DNA of 64,000 nucleotides from Anaerolineae bacterium. Lineage in GTDB: Bacteria > Chloroflexota > Anaerolineae > DRVO01. The notes under the pieces are model-generated. The model worked only from the letters and a program-made list of their open reading frames with translations, did no database searches and was not told the origin of the DNA. Positions 52,316-61,065 of the stretch are shown piece by piece. The stretch is from assembly GCA_013178015.1 (NCBI GenBank), contig JABLXR010000003.1:1-64000 (forward strand). The letters are read 5' to 3'. The position numbers and the translations under genes are program-made. Each line of letters starts with the position of its first letter. The first letter of the stretch is position 1.

Positions 52316-53332
52316 TTAGTCAACCGGGTGAACCATCATCTTCATTCGTCCCGGGAACCGGCCGGGGTCAGCGATAGCGGCGGCGGCATCCTCCAGGCCC
52401 ACCCGGTGCGATATCAGCGGCTCGACCTGCACCGCGCCATTGGTCAACAGGTCGCGGGCGTAGTAGAAGGTATAGCGCAGGGCAAAGCTACCGTAGATCT
52501 CGAGATCCCGCTGATACACGTCGAAAGGCGATACCTGGATGGTGGCCTCCTTGGGGCACACGCCGAAGAACATGATCTTCCCGGTAGGCATCACGTACCT
52601 GAAGGTGCTTTCCACCACCTGTGGCACACCGGTTGCATCCACCACTAGGTCGAAGCCCAGCGGAGCCAGCCGCTTGAGCGTAGCATCTTGTTCAGGCCCG
52701 GCCCGGACGGTGTGCCGCGCGCCCAGCTTCAGCGCCTGCTCAAGCCGGTCCTCCTCCAGATCCACCACCGTCACCGCGCTCGTGCCACCGCGCGCCAGGA
52801 GTTGTGTGTGCAGCAGACCGATGGGCCCGGCCCCAAAGACCAGCGCCTGATCGCCCGCCTGCGGCTTCAGGCGCCGAAGCCCATAGACCACGCACGAGAT
52901 CGGCTCGATGAACGCCCCTTGCTCAAAGGTCAACGACTCATCTATCCGGTAGAGGTTGGCGCCGGGCACGGCCACGTACTCGGCCAGGCCTCCGGCTCGG
53001 GTGACCCCGACCCCGTTCCACCTGAGGCAGTGATTGCCGCGGTCACTCTTGCAGAAGAAGCAGTCGTGGCAGAAGACGCTGGGATCCACCGCCACGCGCG
53101 CTCCTGCCTCCCAATCCGTCACCGCGTCGCCCACCTCGGCAACGGTGCCCGCGAACTCATGCCCAGGAATGATGGGATACGAGGACAGGAACTCACCATG
53201 ATAGATGTGAGCGTCGGTTCCACAGAGGCCACAGGCCTCTACCTTGATCGTAACCTCATTGGGGCCGGGTGCCGGGAACGGCACCTCCCGCACCGAAATC
53301 TCGCCCAAGCCGTCAATGACCACCGCTCTCAC
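52316..53332 (-). CDS. Zinc-dependent alcohol dehydrogenase (MDR superfamily)
   Basis: 338 residues. Catalytic zinc ligands sit in ACGLCGTDAHIYHG and IIPGHEFAG; the structural zinc has four Cys in CHDCFFCKSDRGNHC. Rossmann fold GAGPIGLLHTQLLARGG with VVDLEEDRL suggests NAD(H). It resembles sorbitol, threonine or galactitol-type dehydrogenases; the polyol is unknown. GTG 53332 with GGGGAGG six bases before it is the chosen start; the frame runs further upstream without support. First gene of the redox group. Confidence 0.9.
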   Translation of the reverse strand: MRAVVIDGLGEISVREVPFPAPGPNEVTIKVEACGLCGTDAHIYHGEFLSSYPIIPGHEFAGTVAEVGDAVTDWEAGARVAVDPSVFCHDCFFCKSDRGNHCLRWNGVGVTRAGGLAEYVAVPGANLYRIDESLTFEQGAFIEPISCVVYGLRRLKPQAGDQALVFGAGPIGLLHTQLLARGGTSAVTVVDLEEDRLEQALKLGARHTVRAGPEQDATLKRLAPLGFDLVVDATGVPQVVESTFRYVMPTGKIMFFGVCPKEATIQVSPFDVYQRDLEIYGSFALRYTFYYARDLLTNGAVQVEPLISHRVGLEDAAAAIADPGRFPGRMKMMVHPVD

Positions 53333-53449
53333 AGCAAACCTCCCCGCCCGTTCCGGACGCTCGCCGAGGATAGCATAGCAGACCGGCCCGGGCCAGCGGT
53401 TGGCCGGTCCAGTGCAGACGTACTCCCGCCGCAACGGCGCGGCGGTCGG

Positions 53450-53478
53450 TTGCCCAGGCTAAGGTGTGACTCTACAAT
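53450..53478 (+). promoter_or_regulatory. Candidate promoter for the BY-kinase gene
   Basis: TTGCCC at 53450-53455, a 17-base spacer and TACAAT at 53473-53478; the ATG follows 40 bases later. Confidence 0.45.
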
Positions 53479-53517
53479 TGCTCATGTCCTCATATCTGCC
53501 CACAGGGGCGCGAAAGT

Positions 53518-55203
53518 ATGAGCCCGAGCTACATTTGGCAAGCTCTCAGACGCAGGGCCTGGCTGTTGGCCCTCACGCTGCTTGTGGGCGCCGCCATCGC
53601 ACTCTGGTACACCCTGGCTCAGCCGCCCACCTACTCCGCCGAAGCCACCGTCTCTATCGTCAGCACCAATCCTACCGCCGATCCTCAGGTCGCCGTTGAG
53701 CTGGCCGATGCCTTGGCGCCCACTCTGGTGGCCTACATGGGCACCCAGACCTTCGCTGGCGAGGTGATCCTGCGTTCGGAACTGACCATGACGCCGGCCG
53801 ATCTCCTCCGTCACGTGGTGGTCTGGCACGTGCCCGGCACTCACTTGCTGCGCATCCGCGCCTCGTCGCAGTATCCCCAGCAGGCCGAGAGAGTGGCTAA
53901 CGGAGTGGCCCACACCCTCATTGCACAGACTAGCGGCCCTACCCGGGCTGTCACGGGGGTGCAGCCGGCCTACTCCCAGGAGCTGGCGGGCCTGGCCGCC
54001 AGCGCCCGCGACGAGCTCAACTTCTACCTCGACTTGGCCGAGGAGCTGAGGGTACGTCTGGCCGAGTACCGCTCTCAGCCCCCGTCGCCCAGTCGCGACC
54101 AGGGCCTGGCCGATTTGTCGGCCCAGCTTCTCTCTGTTCAGGAGACCGTCAACTCGCTTCGCCAATGGCTCCTGCAGCTGAACGGTTCCGGCGCAGCCGA
54201 ATCCCCCTATGTCGTGTCGGTGCTGGACCCGGCTGCAGTCCCTCTGGCGCCGGTGCCTCGCCCCTTCATGACCAACCTTCTGCTGGGCCTGGGCGTTTCG
54301 CTGGTGATAGGGCTGGCCTTAGCTCTAGTTCCCGAGTCGCTAGACTACACCGTGGCCACCCCGGAGGAGCTGGAAGACACTCTGGGGGTTACTGTGCTGG
54401 GTGCCGTGGCTCGCATCGGCGGTCAGGACACCGAAGACGACCCTATCGAGCGGCTGGTGGCCCGCAACTACCCTCGCTCGCCGGTGGCCGAGGCTTTCCG
54501 CACCCTCAGAACCAACATCCGCTTCGCTCGTCCTGACATGCGCCGTGGCAGTCTTCTCATCACCAGCGCTCAGCCAGGTGAGGGGAAGAGCCTCGTGGCC
54601 TCCAACCTGGCCGTCGCCGTAGCCCAGGAAGGCCGGACGGCCATTCTCATCGATGCTGATCTCCGCCGCCCGAGCTTGCATCGCTTCTTCGGCCTGCCCA
54701 ACCGGGTCGGCTTCACTAGCCTCATCATGGACGAAAACCTGCGCCTGACCGATGCCCTCCACGACACCGATGTTCCCGGTCTGCGTGTCATCACTAGCGG
54801 GCCGCTGCCGCCCAATCCGCTGGACATGCTTGCCTCCCAACGGGCTCAGGAGTTGTTGTCCGGAGTGAAAGAGCTGTGCGACATGCTCATCCTAGATAGC
54901 CCGCCGGTGTTGTCGGTGACTGATGCGCTTCTGCTGGCCACACACGCCGACGCCGCTCTGCTGGTCACCGCCGCACGCACTACCAGGCGCGACCTGGTGG
55001 TCAAGGCGTACCAGACCCTGCGGCGCAGCGCCGTGGACATCATCGGAGCTGTACTCAACAAGGTCCGCCAGTCCGACCTGGGTTACTACTACTCCCACTA
55101 CTACTACGGCTACTACTACGGCGCTCCCGGAGAAGTCCCCGAGGAGATCCCGGTGGTAGGCCGCATGCACGAACCCGGGGAGAAGGCAGCCCAAAGCCGA
55201 TGA
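53518..55203 (+). CDS. Wzz/Wzc-type polysaccharide co-polymerase with BY-kinase domain
   Basis: 561 residues. N-terminal Wzz module between two membrane helices (LLALTLLVGAAIALWY near residue 17; LLLGLGVSLVIGLALALVP near 258). The C-terminal tyrosine kinase has Walker A SAQPGEGKS (about 349-357), Walker A' ILIDADLRRP and Walker B MLILDSPP. It ends in a Tyr cluster, YYYSHYYYGYYYG from residue 523, the usual autophosphorylation site. These proteins set chain length and export of surface polysaccharides. The next two genes encode membrane surface proteins, starting in an ATGA overlap. Confidence 0.92.
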   Translation: MSPSYIWQALRRRAWLLALTLLVGAAIALWYTLAQPPTYSAEATVSIVSTNPTADPQVAVELADALAPTLVAYMGTQTFAGEVILRSELTMTPADLLRHVVVWHVPGTHLLRIRASSQYPQQAERVANGVAHTLIAQTSGPTRAVTGVQPAYSQELAGLAASARDELNFYLDLAEELRVRLAEYRSQPPSPSRDQGLADLSAQLLSVQETVNSLRQWLLQLNGSGAAESPYVVSVLDPAAVPLAPVPRPFMTNLLLGLGVSLVIGLALALVPESLDYTVATPEELEDTLGVTVLGAVARIGGQDTEDDPIERLVARNYPRSPVAEAFRTLRTNIRFARPDMRRGSLLITSAQPGEGKSLVASNLAVAVAQEGRTAILIDADLRRPSLHRFFGLPNRVGFTSLIMDENLRLTDALHDTDVPGLRVITSGPLPPNPLDMLASQRAQELLSGVKELCDMLILDSPPVLSVTDALLLATHADAALLVTAARTTRRDLVVKAYQTLRRSAVDIIGAVLNKVRQSDLGYYYSHYYYGYYYGAPGEVPEEIPVVGRMHEPGEKAAQSR

Positions 55204-56375
55204 CCGACTTCGAAGCCATGGACTACATCCACTGCCCCTACCTGGGCAAGGCGGATGACCGCAACTCCTTCTATCACCAAGCCACCAGACGGCACCGCTG
55301 CTACCGGTGGGAGCAGCCCTTGCTCGTTCGGAGGCAGGATCAGGAGCAGTACTGCCTCTCCTCTCTGCACGTTTCTTGCCCCCGTTTGACAGACGCTTCG
55401 GCCTTACCAGTTCCGACGGACCGCGCCCGTCGCCGCCGGCGCCGTTCGCTCCGCATCCTGGGGCTTCCAGCTCGGCGATTCATGGCCTACGTCACGCCCA
55501 TGGTCTTGCTGTTCGTGGCTGCAGTCGTCGCGGCCGGACTCCTCGTGCGCCATATGATCTCGCCGCCGCTGCCCACTGCCCTGGCCGCTGCCGCGGGCGG
55601 AGAGGATGCGTCCACAGCCACCGCTACCGCCACGCTTTTCCCCACCTGGACGGCAACTGCGCCTTCCACTCCGGAGCCAGCCGAGGCCAACCTGCCGCCT
55701 TCATCGCCCGCCGCGCCACCGACCAGCACGCCCACCTCGGCAGCCCTCAGCCCTGCCCCGCCCAGTGCCGTCACGGTCCCGGCCTTCACTCCCACCTGGA
55801 CCGCGGTGCCGACGCGCAGCGTCGCCACCACCACCTTCGAGTCGCCCCTGTTCGAGTCCCCTCTGTCTTCGCCTACGGCTGGCCTGGCTCAGGCCACCCC
55901 GGGGCCGGGGGCAGCTGCACGGACGCCGGCGCCTCCGGGGACCTCGGCCGCGGGCACCGACTATCAGGCGCCCACCTACACCCCCTATCCCACCTACACG
56001 CCCTATCCCACCCAGCGTCCGCCTTCGCCCTACGACTTCGTCCAGCTGGGGGAGCCGGTCAAGACTCTGCTCCCCGGAGGCGTGGACGTGTGCGCGCGCG
56101 TGTTCGGCCGAGTCTTCGATCAGGACGGGAACAACATCACCCCAGGGGTAGCCGTTGCCGTCGACTGGTGGCCCGACAACCGCTTGGTTGTGGGGCAGGA
56201 GGGATGGCCACCGATCAATCCGGATGGAACCTACGAGTTCTGCCTCAGCCGGGGGCAGTTCAACCTCTCCGTGGTGGCCCCGAAGACCACGTCCGAGCAG
56301 GTGTGGATAGACACGGACGAACCCGACTTCACCGGTCAGGTCGTGATCGAGGTCAACTTCCAGTTGGTGAAGTGA
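55200..56375 (+). CDS. Membrane protein with N-terminal four-Cys module, Pro/Thr stalk and C-terminal beta domain
   Basis: 391 residues. Residues about 9-63 are a module with Cys12, 34, 52 and 60 around CPYLG, HRC, YCLS and CPRL. A basic stretch (RARRRRRRS) and one membrane helix (about 99-116) follow, so the Cys module is inside the cell. After it come a Pro/Thr/Ala stalk, a YTPYPTYTPYP repeat, and a C-terminal domain with GRVFDQDGNNITPG and NPDGTYEFCL, like a carboxypeptidase regulatory-type fold. It is paralogous to the next gene. ATG overlaps the BY-kinase stop. Confidence 0.78.
   Translation: MTDFEAMDYIHCPYLGKADDRNSFYHQATRRHRCYRWEQPLLVRRQDQEQYCLSSLHVSCPRLTDASALPVPTDRARRRRRRSLRILGLPARRFMAYVTPMVLLFVAAVVAAGLLVRHMISPPLPTALAAAAGGEDASTATATATLFPTWTATAPSTPEPAEANLPPSSPAAPPTSTPTSAALSPAPPSAVTVPAFTPTWTAVPTRSVATTTFESPLFESPLSSPTAGLAQATPGPGAAARTPAPPGTSAAGTDYQAPTYTPYPTYTPYPTQRPPSPYDFVQLGEPVKTLLPGGVDVCARVFGRVFDQDGNNITPGVAVAVDWWPDNRLVVGQEGWPPINPDGTYEFCLSRGQFNLSVVAPKTTSEQVWIDTDEPDFTGQVVIEVNFQLVK
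55971..56009 (+). repeat. Short tandem repeat coding for YTPYPT units
   Basis: Two near-identical units of about 18 bases (cccacctacaccccctatcc, then the same with one change) encode YTPYPT repeats in the stalk. Confidence 0.6.
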
Positions 56376-56379
56376 GGCG

Positions 56380-57414
56380 ATGGCCCAGCGAGACTCCCGG
56401 TACTGCCCCTATCTCGGGCTCCCACAGGACCACAACTCCTTCTTCGTGTACGCCACGCCTATCCACCGCTGTCACCGTGCTGGGGACCCGCTGCCCATCC
56501 ACCCTGACGACCAGGAGAGCTACTGCCTCTCACCCAGGCACGTCGAGTGCCCGCGCTTCAATGACCCGGGAGTCCGGCTGCCTGCACCCATCTCGGGGCG
56601 CCGCCTGCCCGAGTTGTACGAGCGCTACGGCTGGGAGGCGGCCGTAGTGCCGGAGGAGGGCAGGCGACGTTGGGTTCGCCTCGGCGCGCTGGGGCTGGCT
56701 CTCGTCACTCTTCTCTCAGCGGTCATCATAGTCCTCAGCAACCAGGCTCGAATCCGCCAGGCGCTGAGTTCAGGTTGGCAGCCTCCCCAGGGGCCGGGCA
56801 GCGTCTCAGGGCTCGACGCCACTCGTCCCCCGGGGATAAGCCTGGCCGGCGGCCGGCCCACCTCCACCTCAACTCCCTTCGCCACCTGGACTCCCACGCC
56901 GACGGTAACACCTACGCCGACGGACACCCCGCCGCCTCCCACCGTGACGCCTACTTTCACCATAACGCCTACGCCGACGGACACACCTACCATCACCCCG
57001 ACGGCCACCGACACTCCTGTGCCCTCTCCGACGCCCACCCCTAAGCCTCAGTACGTGCCTCGCGGGCCCATCCGCTACGAGCCCAATTGCGAGCGCACTG
57101 CGGTGCAGGGCTTCGTATATGACGCTTACGGCAATCTCGTCCCCGGCCAGACGCTCAAGCTGTGGAACGACTATGGTTTCGAGAGGGTAGTCAGCTCGGA
57201 GGCAGCCGGGGAGGGACACGGCGAGGGATACTATGAGTTCTACCTCTACCCGGGCCCATATGAGAAGACGGAGAGCTTCCACCTGGCCCTGACAGATCAG
57301 GCAACCGGGACGATAATATCGCCTCGCCTTACCGTGGAGTTCACTCCCGATCGCTGCCAGCCGGGCGAGGGTGGCCGGCAGGTGGCCATCGTGGACTGGG
57401 TGTACAATCCCTGA
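56380..57414 (+). CDS. Paralogous membrane protein with four-Cys module, Pro/Thr stalk and C-terminal beta domain
   Basis: 344 residues. The same layout as the gene before: Cys9, 31, 49 and 57 (YCPYLG, HRC, YCLS, CPRF) with exactly the same spacing, a basic region, one membrane helix (about 107-122, LALVTLLSAVIIVLSN), a Pro/Thr stalk (about 155-225) and a C-terminal domain with VQGFVYDAYGNLVPGQ and YYEFYLYPG, ending QPGEGGRQVAIVDW. The module is probably a metal or iron-sulfur site on the cytoplasmic side. Lies five bases after its paralogue, so the two came from a duplication. Confidence 0.78.
   Translation: MAQRDSRYCPYLGLPQDHNSFFVYATPIHRCHRAGDPLPIHPDDQESYCLSPRHVECPRFNDPGVRLPAPISGRRLPELYERYGWEAAVVPEEGRRRWVRLGALGLALVTLLSAVIIVLSNQARIRQALSSGWQPPQGPGSVSGLDATRPPGISLAGGRPTSTSTPFATWTPTPTVTPTPTDTPPPPTVTPTFTITPTPTDTPTITPTATDTPVPSPTPTPKPQYVPRGPIRYEPNCERTAVQGFVYDAYGNLVPGQTLKLWNDYGFERVVSSEAAGEGHGEGYYEFYLYPGPYEKTESFHLALTDQATGTIISPRLTVEFTPDRCQPGEGGRQVAIVDWVYNP
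56911..56984 (+). repeat. 17-base repeat inside the stalk coding region
   Basis: cctacgccgacggacac occurs at 56911-56927 and 56968-56984, both in frame and coding for P-T-P-T-D-T. It is a by-product of the Pro/Thr-rich linker. Confidence 0.6.
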
Positions 57415-57450
57415 TCCCAGCTCCGCCAATTGCGGCTTAAGGAGGTTATC

Positions 57451-58407
57451 ATGAGACTGTGCCGCATCCGGCCAGTAGGCACTGAGCCCGCCCTGTGTTT
57501 CTATTACGACGACTGGGCCGTGCCAGTATCCAACATGCACCTGCTCAACCACATGGCAGCCTACGGGTCGCTGCCGCTGCTACCCGATCCCTCTCGAGAA
57601 GTGCTGAGCTACCTGCCTCCTCACTGGGCCAATTACCAGATCCTCCAGCAGCTGGAGCTTCTGGCAGACACCAGTGAGTCAGAGGAGGAACTGCGCATCT
57701 CCCTGGACGACGTATGGTTGGATCTGCCGGTGCCCATGCCCCATAAGGTCCTCTGTCTAGCCGGGAACTACGCCGAGCACGTCCAGGAGAGCGGTGGGAC
57801 GCCAATTGGCAAGGAGCAGACCTTTCCGTTCTTCTTCATGAAGCCGCCGACGACCACAGTGCGGCCGGCCGGGTATGCCATCGCTCTCCCGGCAAACTCC
57901 CCCGACCACATAGACTGGGAGGTAGAGCTCACCGTGGTCATCGGGGCCTACGCCAAGGACGTGGACGCAGAAGACGCCAGCGACATCATCGCCGGGTACA
58001 CCGTAGGGCTGGATATCAGCAACCGCCGGCTCCGGCTGAACCCGAATCGTGTAGAACAGGAACGCACCGCCTTCCACGAGTGGCTGTGCGGCAAGTGGCA
58101 CGATGGCTTCGCCCCGGTGGGCCCCTGCATCGTCCCCAACGATGGCACCTTCGACCCCACCCAGGCAGACATCTCCCTCTCCGTCAATGGCGAGGTGATG
58201 CAACAGAGCAATACGGCCAACATGGTGTTCGACGTGTATGAGATCGTCTCCTATGCCTCCAAGATCATGACCCTCGAGCCGGGCGACCTCATCATGACCG
58301 GGACGCCCTCAGGCGTCGGAAGCGCCCGAGGAGTGTTCCTCAAGAGCGGCGATCAACTCGCCGCCCGCATTGACGGTATCGGTACCCTGGAGGCAACCAT
58401 CAGCTGA
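57451..58407 (+). CDS. Fumarylacetoacetate hydrolase (FAH) family protein
   Basis: 318 residues. FAH fold: LCLAGNYAEHVQESG, PFFFMKPPTT, IDWEVELTVVIGAYAKDV with metal-binding Glu residues, AGYTVGLDISNRRLR, and the end IMTLEPGDLIMTGTPSGVG. The family covers hydrolases, decarboxylases and isomerases of beta-keto or enol acids, so substrate cannot be given. ATG 57451 follows GGAGG. It stands alone, with a strong hairpin after it. Confidence 0.88.
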   Translation: MRLCRIRPVGTEPALCFYYDDWAVPVSNMHLLNHMAAYGSLPLLPDPSREVLSYLPPHWANYQILQQLELLADTSESEEELRISLDDVWLDLPVPMPHKVLCLAGNYAEHVQESGGTPIGKEQTFPFFFMKPPTTTVRPAGYAIALPANSPDHIDWEVELTVVIGAYAKDVDAEDASDIIAGYTVGLDISNRRLRLNPNRVEQERTAFHEWLCGKWHDGFAPVGPCIVPNDGTFDPTQADISLSVNGEVMQQSNTANMVFDVYEIVSYASKIMTLEPGDLIMTGTPSGVGSARGVFLKSGDQLAARIDGIGTLEATIS

Positions 58408-58436
58408 GACCAGCACAACTGCTGGATCCCCGGAAG

Positions 58437-58460
58437 AGCGCCCACCGGCCGGTGGGCGCT
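58437..58460. terminator. Terminator hairpin after the FAH gene
   Basis: AGCGCCCACC (58437-58446) and GGTGGGCGCT (58451-58460) form a perfect 10-base stem with loop GGCC; the whole 24 bases are a palindrome. No good T-run follows. Confidence 0.65.
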
Positions 58461-58615
58461 TAGCCTTCCTGCGTCGCGCATGGTCCCCCTCGCCATTGCC
58501 TAGCGCTTGTCGGCGCCGACCGCCGCCATCAGAACCCACCTCTGGACCTGGCACTTCCCGGCGTCGCTTCCTCGCTCACCGAACAAGACCCCGGACTGCT
58601 CCCCCACAGCGCCTG

Positions 58616-58624
58616 TGGTATACT
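58616..58624 (+). promoter_or_regulatory. Candidate extended -10 promoter for der
   Basis: TGG followed by TATACT (58619-58624). The -35 region is poor. The der ATG lies 17 bases later, so the leader would be only about ten bases. Confidence 0.4.
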
Positions 58625-58641
58625 CGTCGTTTGGTGAGGCA

Positions 58642-60015
58642 ATGGTGAGACCTATCGTGGCTCTAGTGGGACGGCCCAACGTGGGCAAGTCCACCCTGTT
58701 CAACCGACTGGTCGGGCGCCGGCAGGCTATCGTCGAGGACACCCCCGGCACCACCCGGGATCGTCTGTACGGCGAGGCCGAGTGGGCCGGCGTCGAGTTC
58801 GTGCTGGTTGACACCGGCGGCATGGAGGTCATCCCCGCCTCGGGCGCTGAAGGCCAGTGGCAGCCCCTGGCGGCTGGCTCTGTACCCTACGTCCAGGCCA
58901 TGAAGGCCCAGGCCGAGATCGCCATCCAAGAGGCCGACCTGGTGGTGCTCGTGGTGGATGCCGCCGCCGGGCTCACCGCCGCCGACGAAGCAGTAGCCGA
59001 GATACTCCGCCGCACCGACAAGCCCGTCCTGCTGGCCGCCAACAAGGCCGACAGCCCAGCGGTGAGGCAATCGGCCGCCGAGTTCTACGCCCTCGGCCTG
59101 GGTCACCCCTTTCCCGTCTCTGCCATCCACGGCACCGGCACCGGGGATCTGCTGGATGAGATCGTGGCCCGGCTGGCAAGCACGGCTCCCACCGAGGAGG
59201 CCGAGGCGGAAGGGATCCAGATCGCTATCGTCGGGCGGCCCAACGTGGGCAAGTCCTCGCTCCTGAACTGCATCCTGGGAGAGGAACGGGTCATCGTCAG
59301 CGACATACCCGGAACCACGCGCGACGCCATCGACACCCAGGTTTCCTTCCAGGGCCAGACTCTCACCCTGATAGACACAGCGGGCATACGCCGCCGAGGC
59401 AAGGTCGAGCCCGGCATCGAGAAGTACAGCGTCCTCCGAGCCCTGCGCGCTGTCGAGCGGGCCGACGTGGCCTTGCTGCTGCTGGACGCCACCCAGATGG
59501 TCACCGCTCAGGATGCTCACGTGGCGGGGTACATCTTGGAGGCCCGCAAGAGCGTGGTCGTAGTAGTCAACAAGTGGGATCTGGCCCCCGCGGGAGAGCA
59601 GGCGCGCGCCGATGCTCTACGACAGATTCGGGCCGAGCTTCGCTTCCTCGACTATGCACCCGTTCACTTTGCCTCCGCCCTGACCGGCAAGGGTGTCTTC
59701 CAGGCACTGGCGACGGCCGTGGAGGTCTACCAGCAACGGCACCAGCGCGTGCCCACGGCTGCCCTCAACCGGCTCATCCGGGAGGCCGTTACCCGCATCA
59801 ACCCCCCGTCCAAGGGAGGGCGGCGCCTGCGTATCTACTACGCCACCCAGGCGGACGTGGACCCGCCCACCTTCGTGCTCTTCGTGAACGACCGCCGCCT
59901 GGCACATTTTGGCTTCACCCGCTTCATCGAGAACCGCATCCGGGAGCAGTACCCCTTCACTGGCACTCCCATAGTTATCGAGTACCGGCATGACGAGCGA
60001 AAAGAGAACCGGTGA
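58642..60015 (+). CDS. der: Ribosome-assembly GTPase Der (EngA)
   Basis: 457 residues. Two G domains in tandem: VALVGRPNVGKSTLFNRLVG near the start and IAIVGRPNVGKSSLLNCILG near residue 195, each followed by DTPGTTRDR or DIPGTTRDA and its own NK[AW]D. The C-terminal KH-like domain has NRLIREAVTRINPPSKGGRRLRIYYATQ. Needed for late 50S assembly. The chosen ATG 58642 begins the first G domain; the frame remains open upstream to 58507 without family sequence. Confidence 0.95.
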   Translation: MVRPIVALVGRPNVGKSTLFNRLVGRRQAIVEDTPGTTRDRLYGEAEWAGVEFVLVDTGGMEVIPASGAEGQWQPLAAGSVPYVQAMKAQAEIAIQEADLVVLVVDAAAGLTAADEAVAEILRRTDKPVLLAANKADSPAVRQSAAEFYALGLGHPFPVSAIHGTGTGDLLDEIVARLASTAPTEEAEAEGIQIAIVGRPNVGKSSLLNCILGEERVIVSDIPGTTRDAIDTQVSFQGQTLTLIDTAGIRRRGKVEPGIEKYSVLRALRAVERADVALLLLDATQMVTAQDAHVAGYILEARKSVVVVVNKWDLAPAGEQARADALRQIRAELRFLDYAPVHFASALTGKGVFQALATAVEVYQQRHQRVPTAALNRLIREAVTRINPPSKGGRRLRIYYATQADVDPPTFVLFVNDRRLAHFGFTRFIENRIREQYPFTGTPIVIEYRHDERKENR

Positions 60016-61063
60016 CCTCGATTACCTGCTCACCATGCCCATGGGCCTGGACGTGGTAGCAGTGGAGGAACTGCCCGCTCGCGCTCCCGGCTCCTCCCTC
60101 AGAGCCCGGAGAAGCACCGAGATCCGGGTCTCCTACGCCGGCCCTCCCGCCGACCTGGCCGCCATGCGCTCCATCTCCGACGCCTGGGTCGTGGTCCGGG
60201 AGGTTGGCGGCATTGGCCCTTACTACCGAGACCTACGCGCGCTCGCTGCCGCGGTGGCCCGCACCGACCTAGGACCGGCGATAGCCCGCTTGAGGCAGGT
60301 TGGGCTCAGCACGCGTCGCCCCCTTACCTTCGGCGTCACCTGCTCCATGCGGGGCCGGCGCGCCTACAGGCGTGCCGATGTGCTTCAGGTCACCCGAGAG
60401 GGACTTGCAGCCCATCTCTATCTGCGGCCGGCTCGAGGTTCCTCCCCAGCCCTGCGCTTCTGGCTCCACCTGGAGGGGGAGCAGGCTCGACTCTGCCTGG
60501 CCCTCACGTCGCGACCGGTCGGCCTCCGGGAGCGAGCTGTCAGCCTCCCTGCTTCCCTTCCCGGACCCGTCGCCTACGCCATGGCCCACCTGACCAGGCC
60601 CCAGGCGCGGGACCTGTTCGTGGATCCGGTCTGCGGCTCGGGCAGCATCCCCCTAGAGAGGGCTGAGAACTGGCGCTACGCCATCATCCTGGCAGGCGAT
60701 TCGGACCACCAGGCCGTGATGGCCGCTCGTGCCAACTTCGGCCCCCGGCACAAGCCACGGGGCATCCTCCGGTGGGATGCCACGTCGCTCCCTCTCTCTG
60801 CCGGTTCCGTGGACGCCATGGCCTGCAACCCGCCCCACGGCATCCGGATGCGGCCGGAGCAGGACCTCGGCACCCTGTACCGCGGCATCCTGGCCGAGGC
60901 CGCCCGCGTCCTCTGCCGGGACGGCCGCCTCACCTTCCTTACCCCGTTGCGGGACGTGACGGACGGAGCTCTGAGGGACTTGGCCTGCCTGCGTATCGAG
61001 CGCTGTTTCGTGATAGACCTGCTCGGACAGCGACCCTATCTGTACATCATCCGAAGGAGCTGA
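59990..61063 (+). CDS. THUMP/Trm14-RlmL-type RNA methyltransferase
   Basis: 357 residues. The front (residues about 10-190) fits a THUMP-type RNA-binding region, and the back is a Rossmann methyltransferase: DLFVDPVCGSGSIPLERA (SAM motif), AGDSDHQAVMAARANF, and the catalytic NPPHG. Related enzymes make m2G in tRNA or 23S rRNA. Overlaps the end of der by 26 bases, so translation is probably coupled. Target nucleotide not known. Confidence 0.85.
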   Translation: MTSEKRTGDLDYLLTMPMGLDVVAVEELPARAPGSSLRARRSTEIRVSYAGPPADLAAMRSISDAWVVVREVGGIGPYYRDLRALAAAVARTDLGPAIARLRQVGLSTRRPLTFGVTCSMRGRRAYRRADVLQVTREGLAAHLYLRPARGSSPALRFWLHLEGEQARLCLALTSRPVGLRERAVSLPASLPGPVAYAMAHLTRPQARDLFVDPVCGSGSIPLERAENWRYAIILAGDSDHQAVMAARANFGPRHKPRGILRWDATSLPLSAGSVDAMACNPPHGIRMRPEQDLGTLYRGILAEAARVLCRDGRLTFLTPLRDVTDGALRDLACLRIERCFVIDLLGQRPYLYIIRRS

Positions 61064-61065
61064 TC

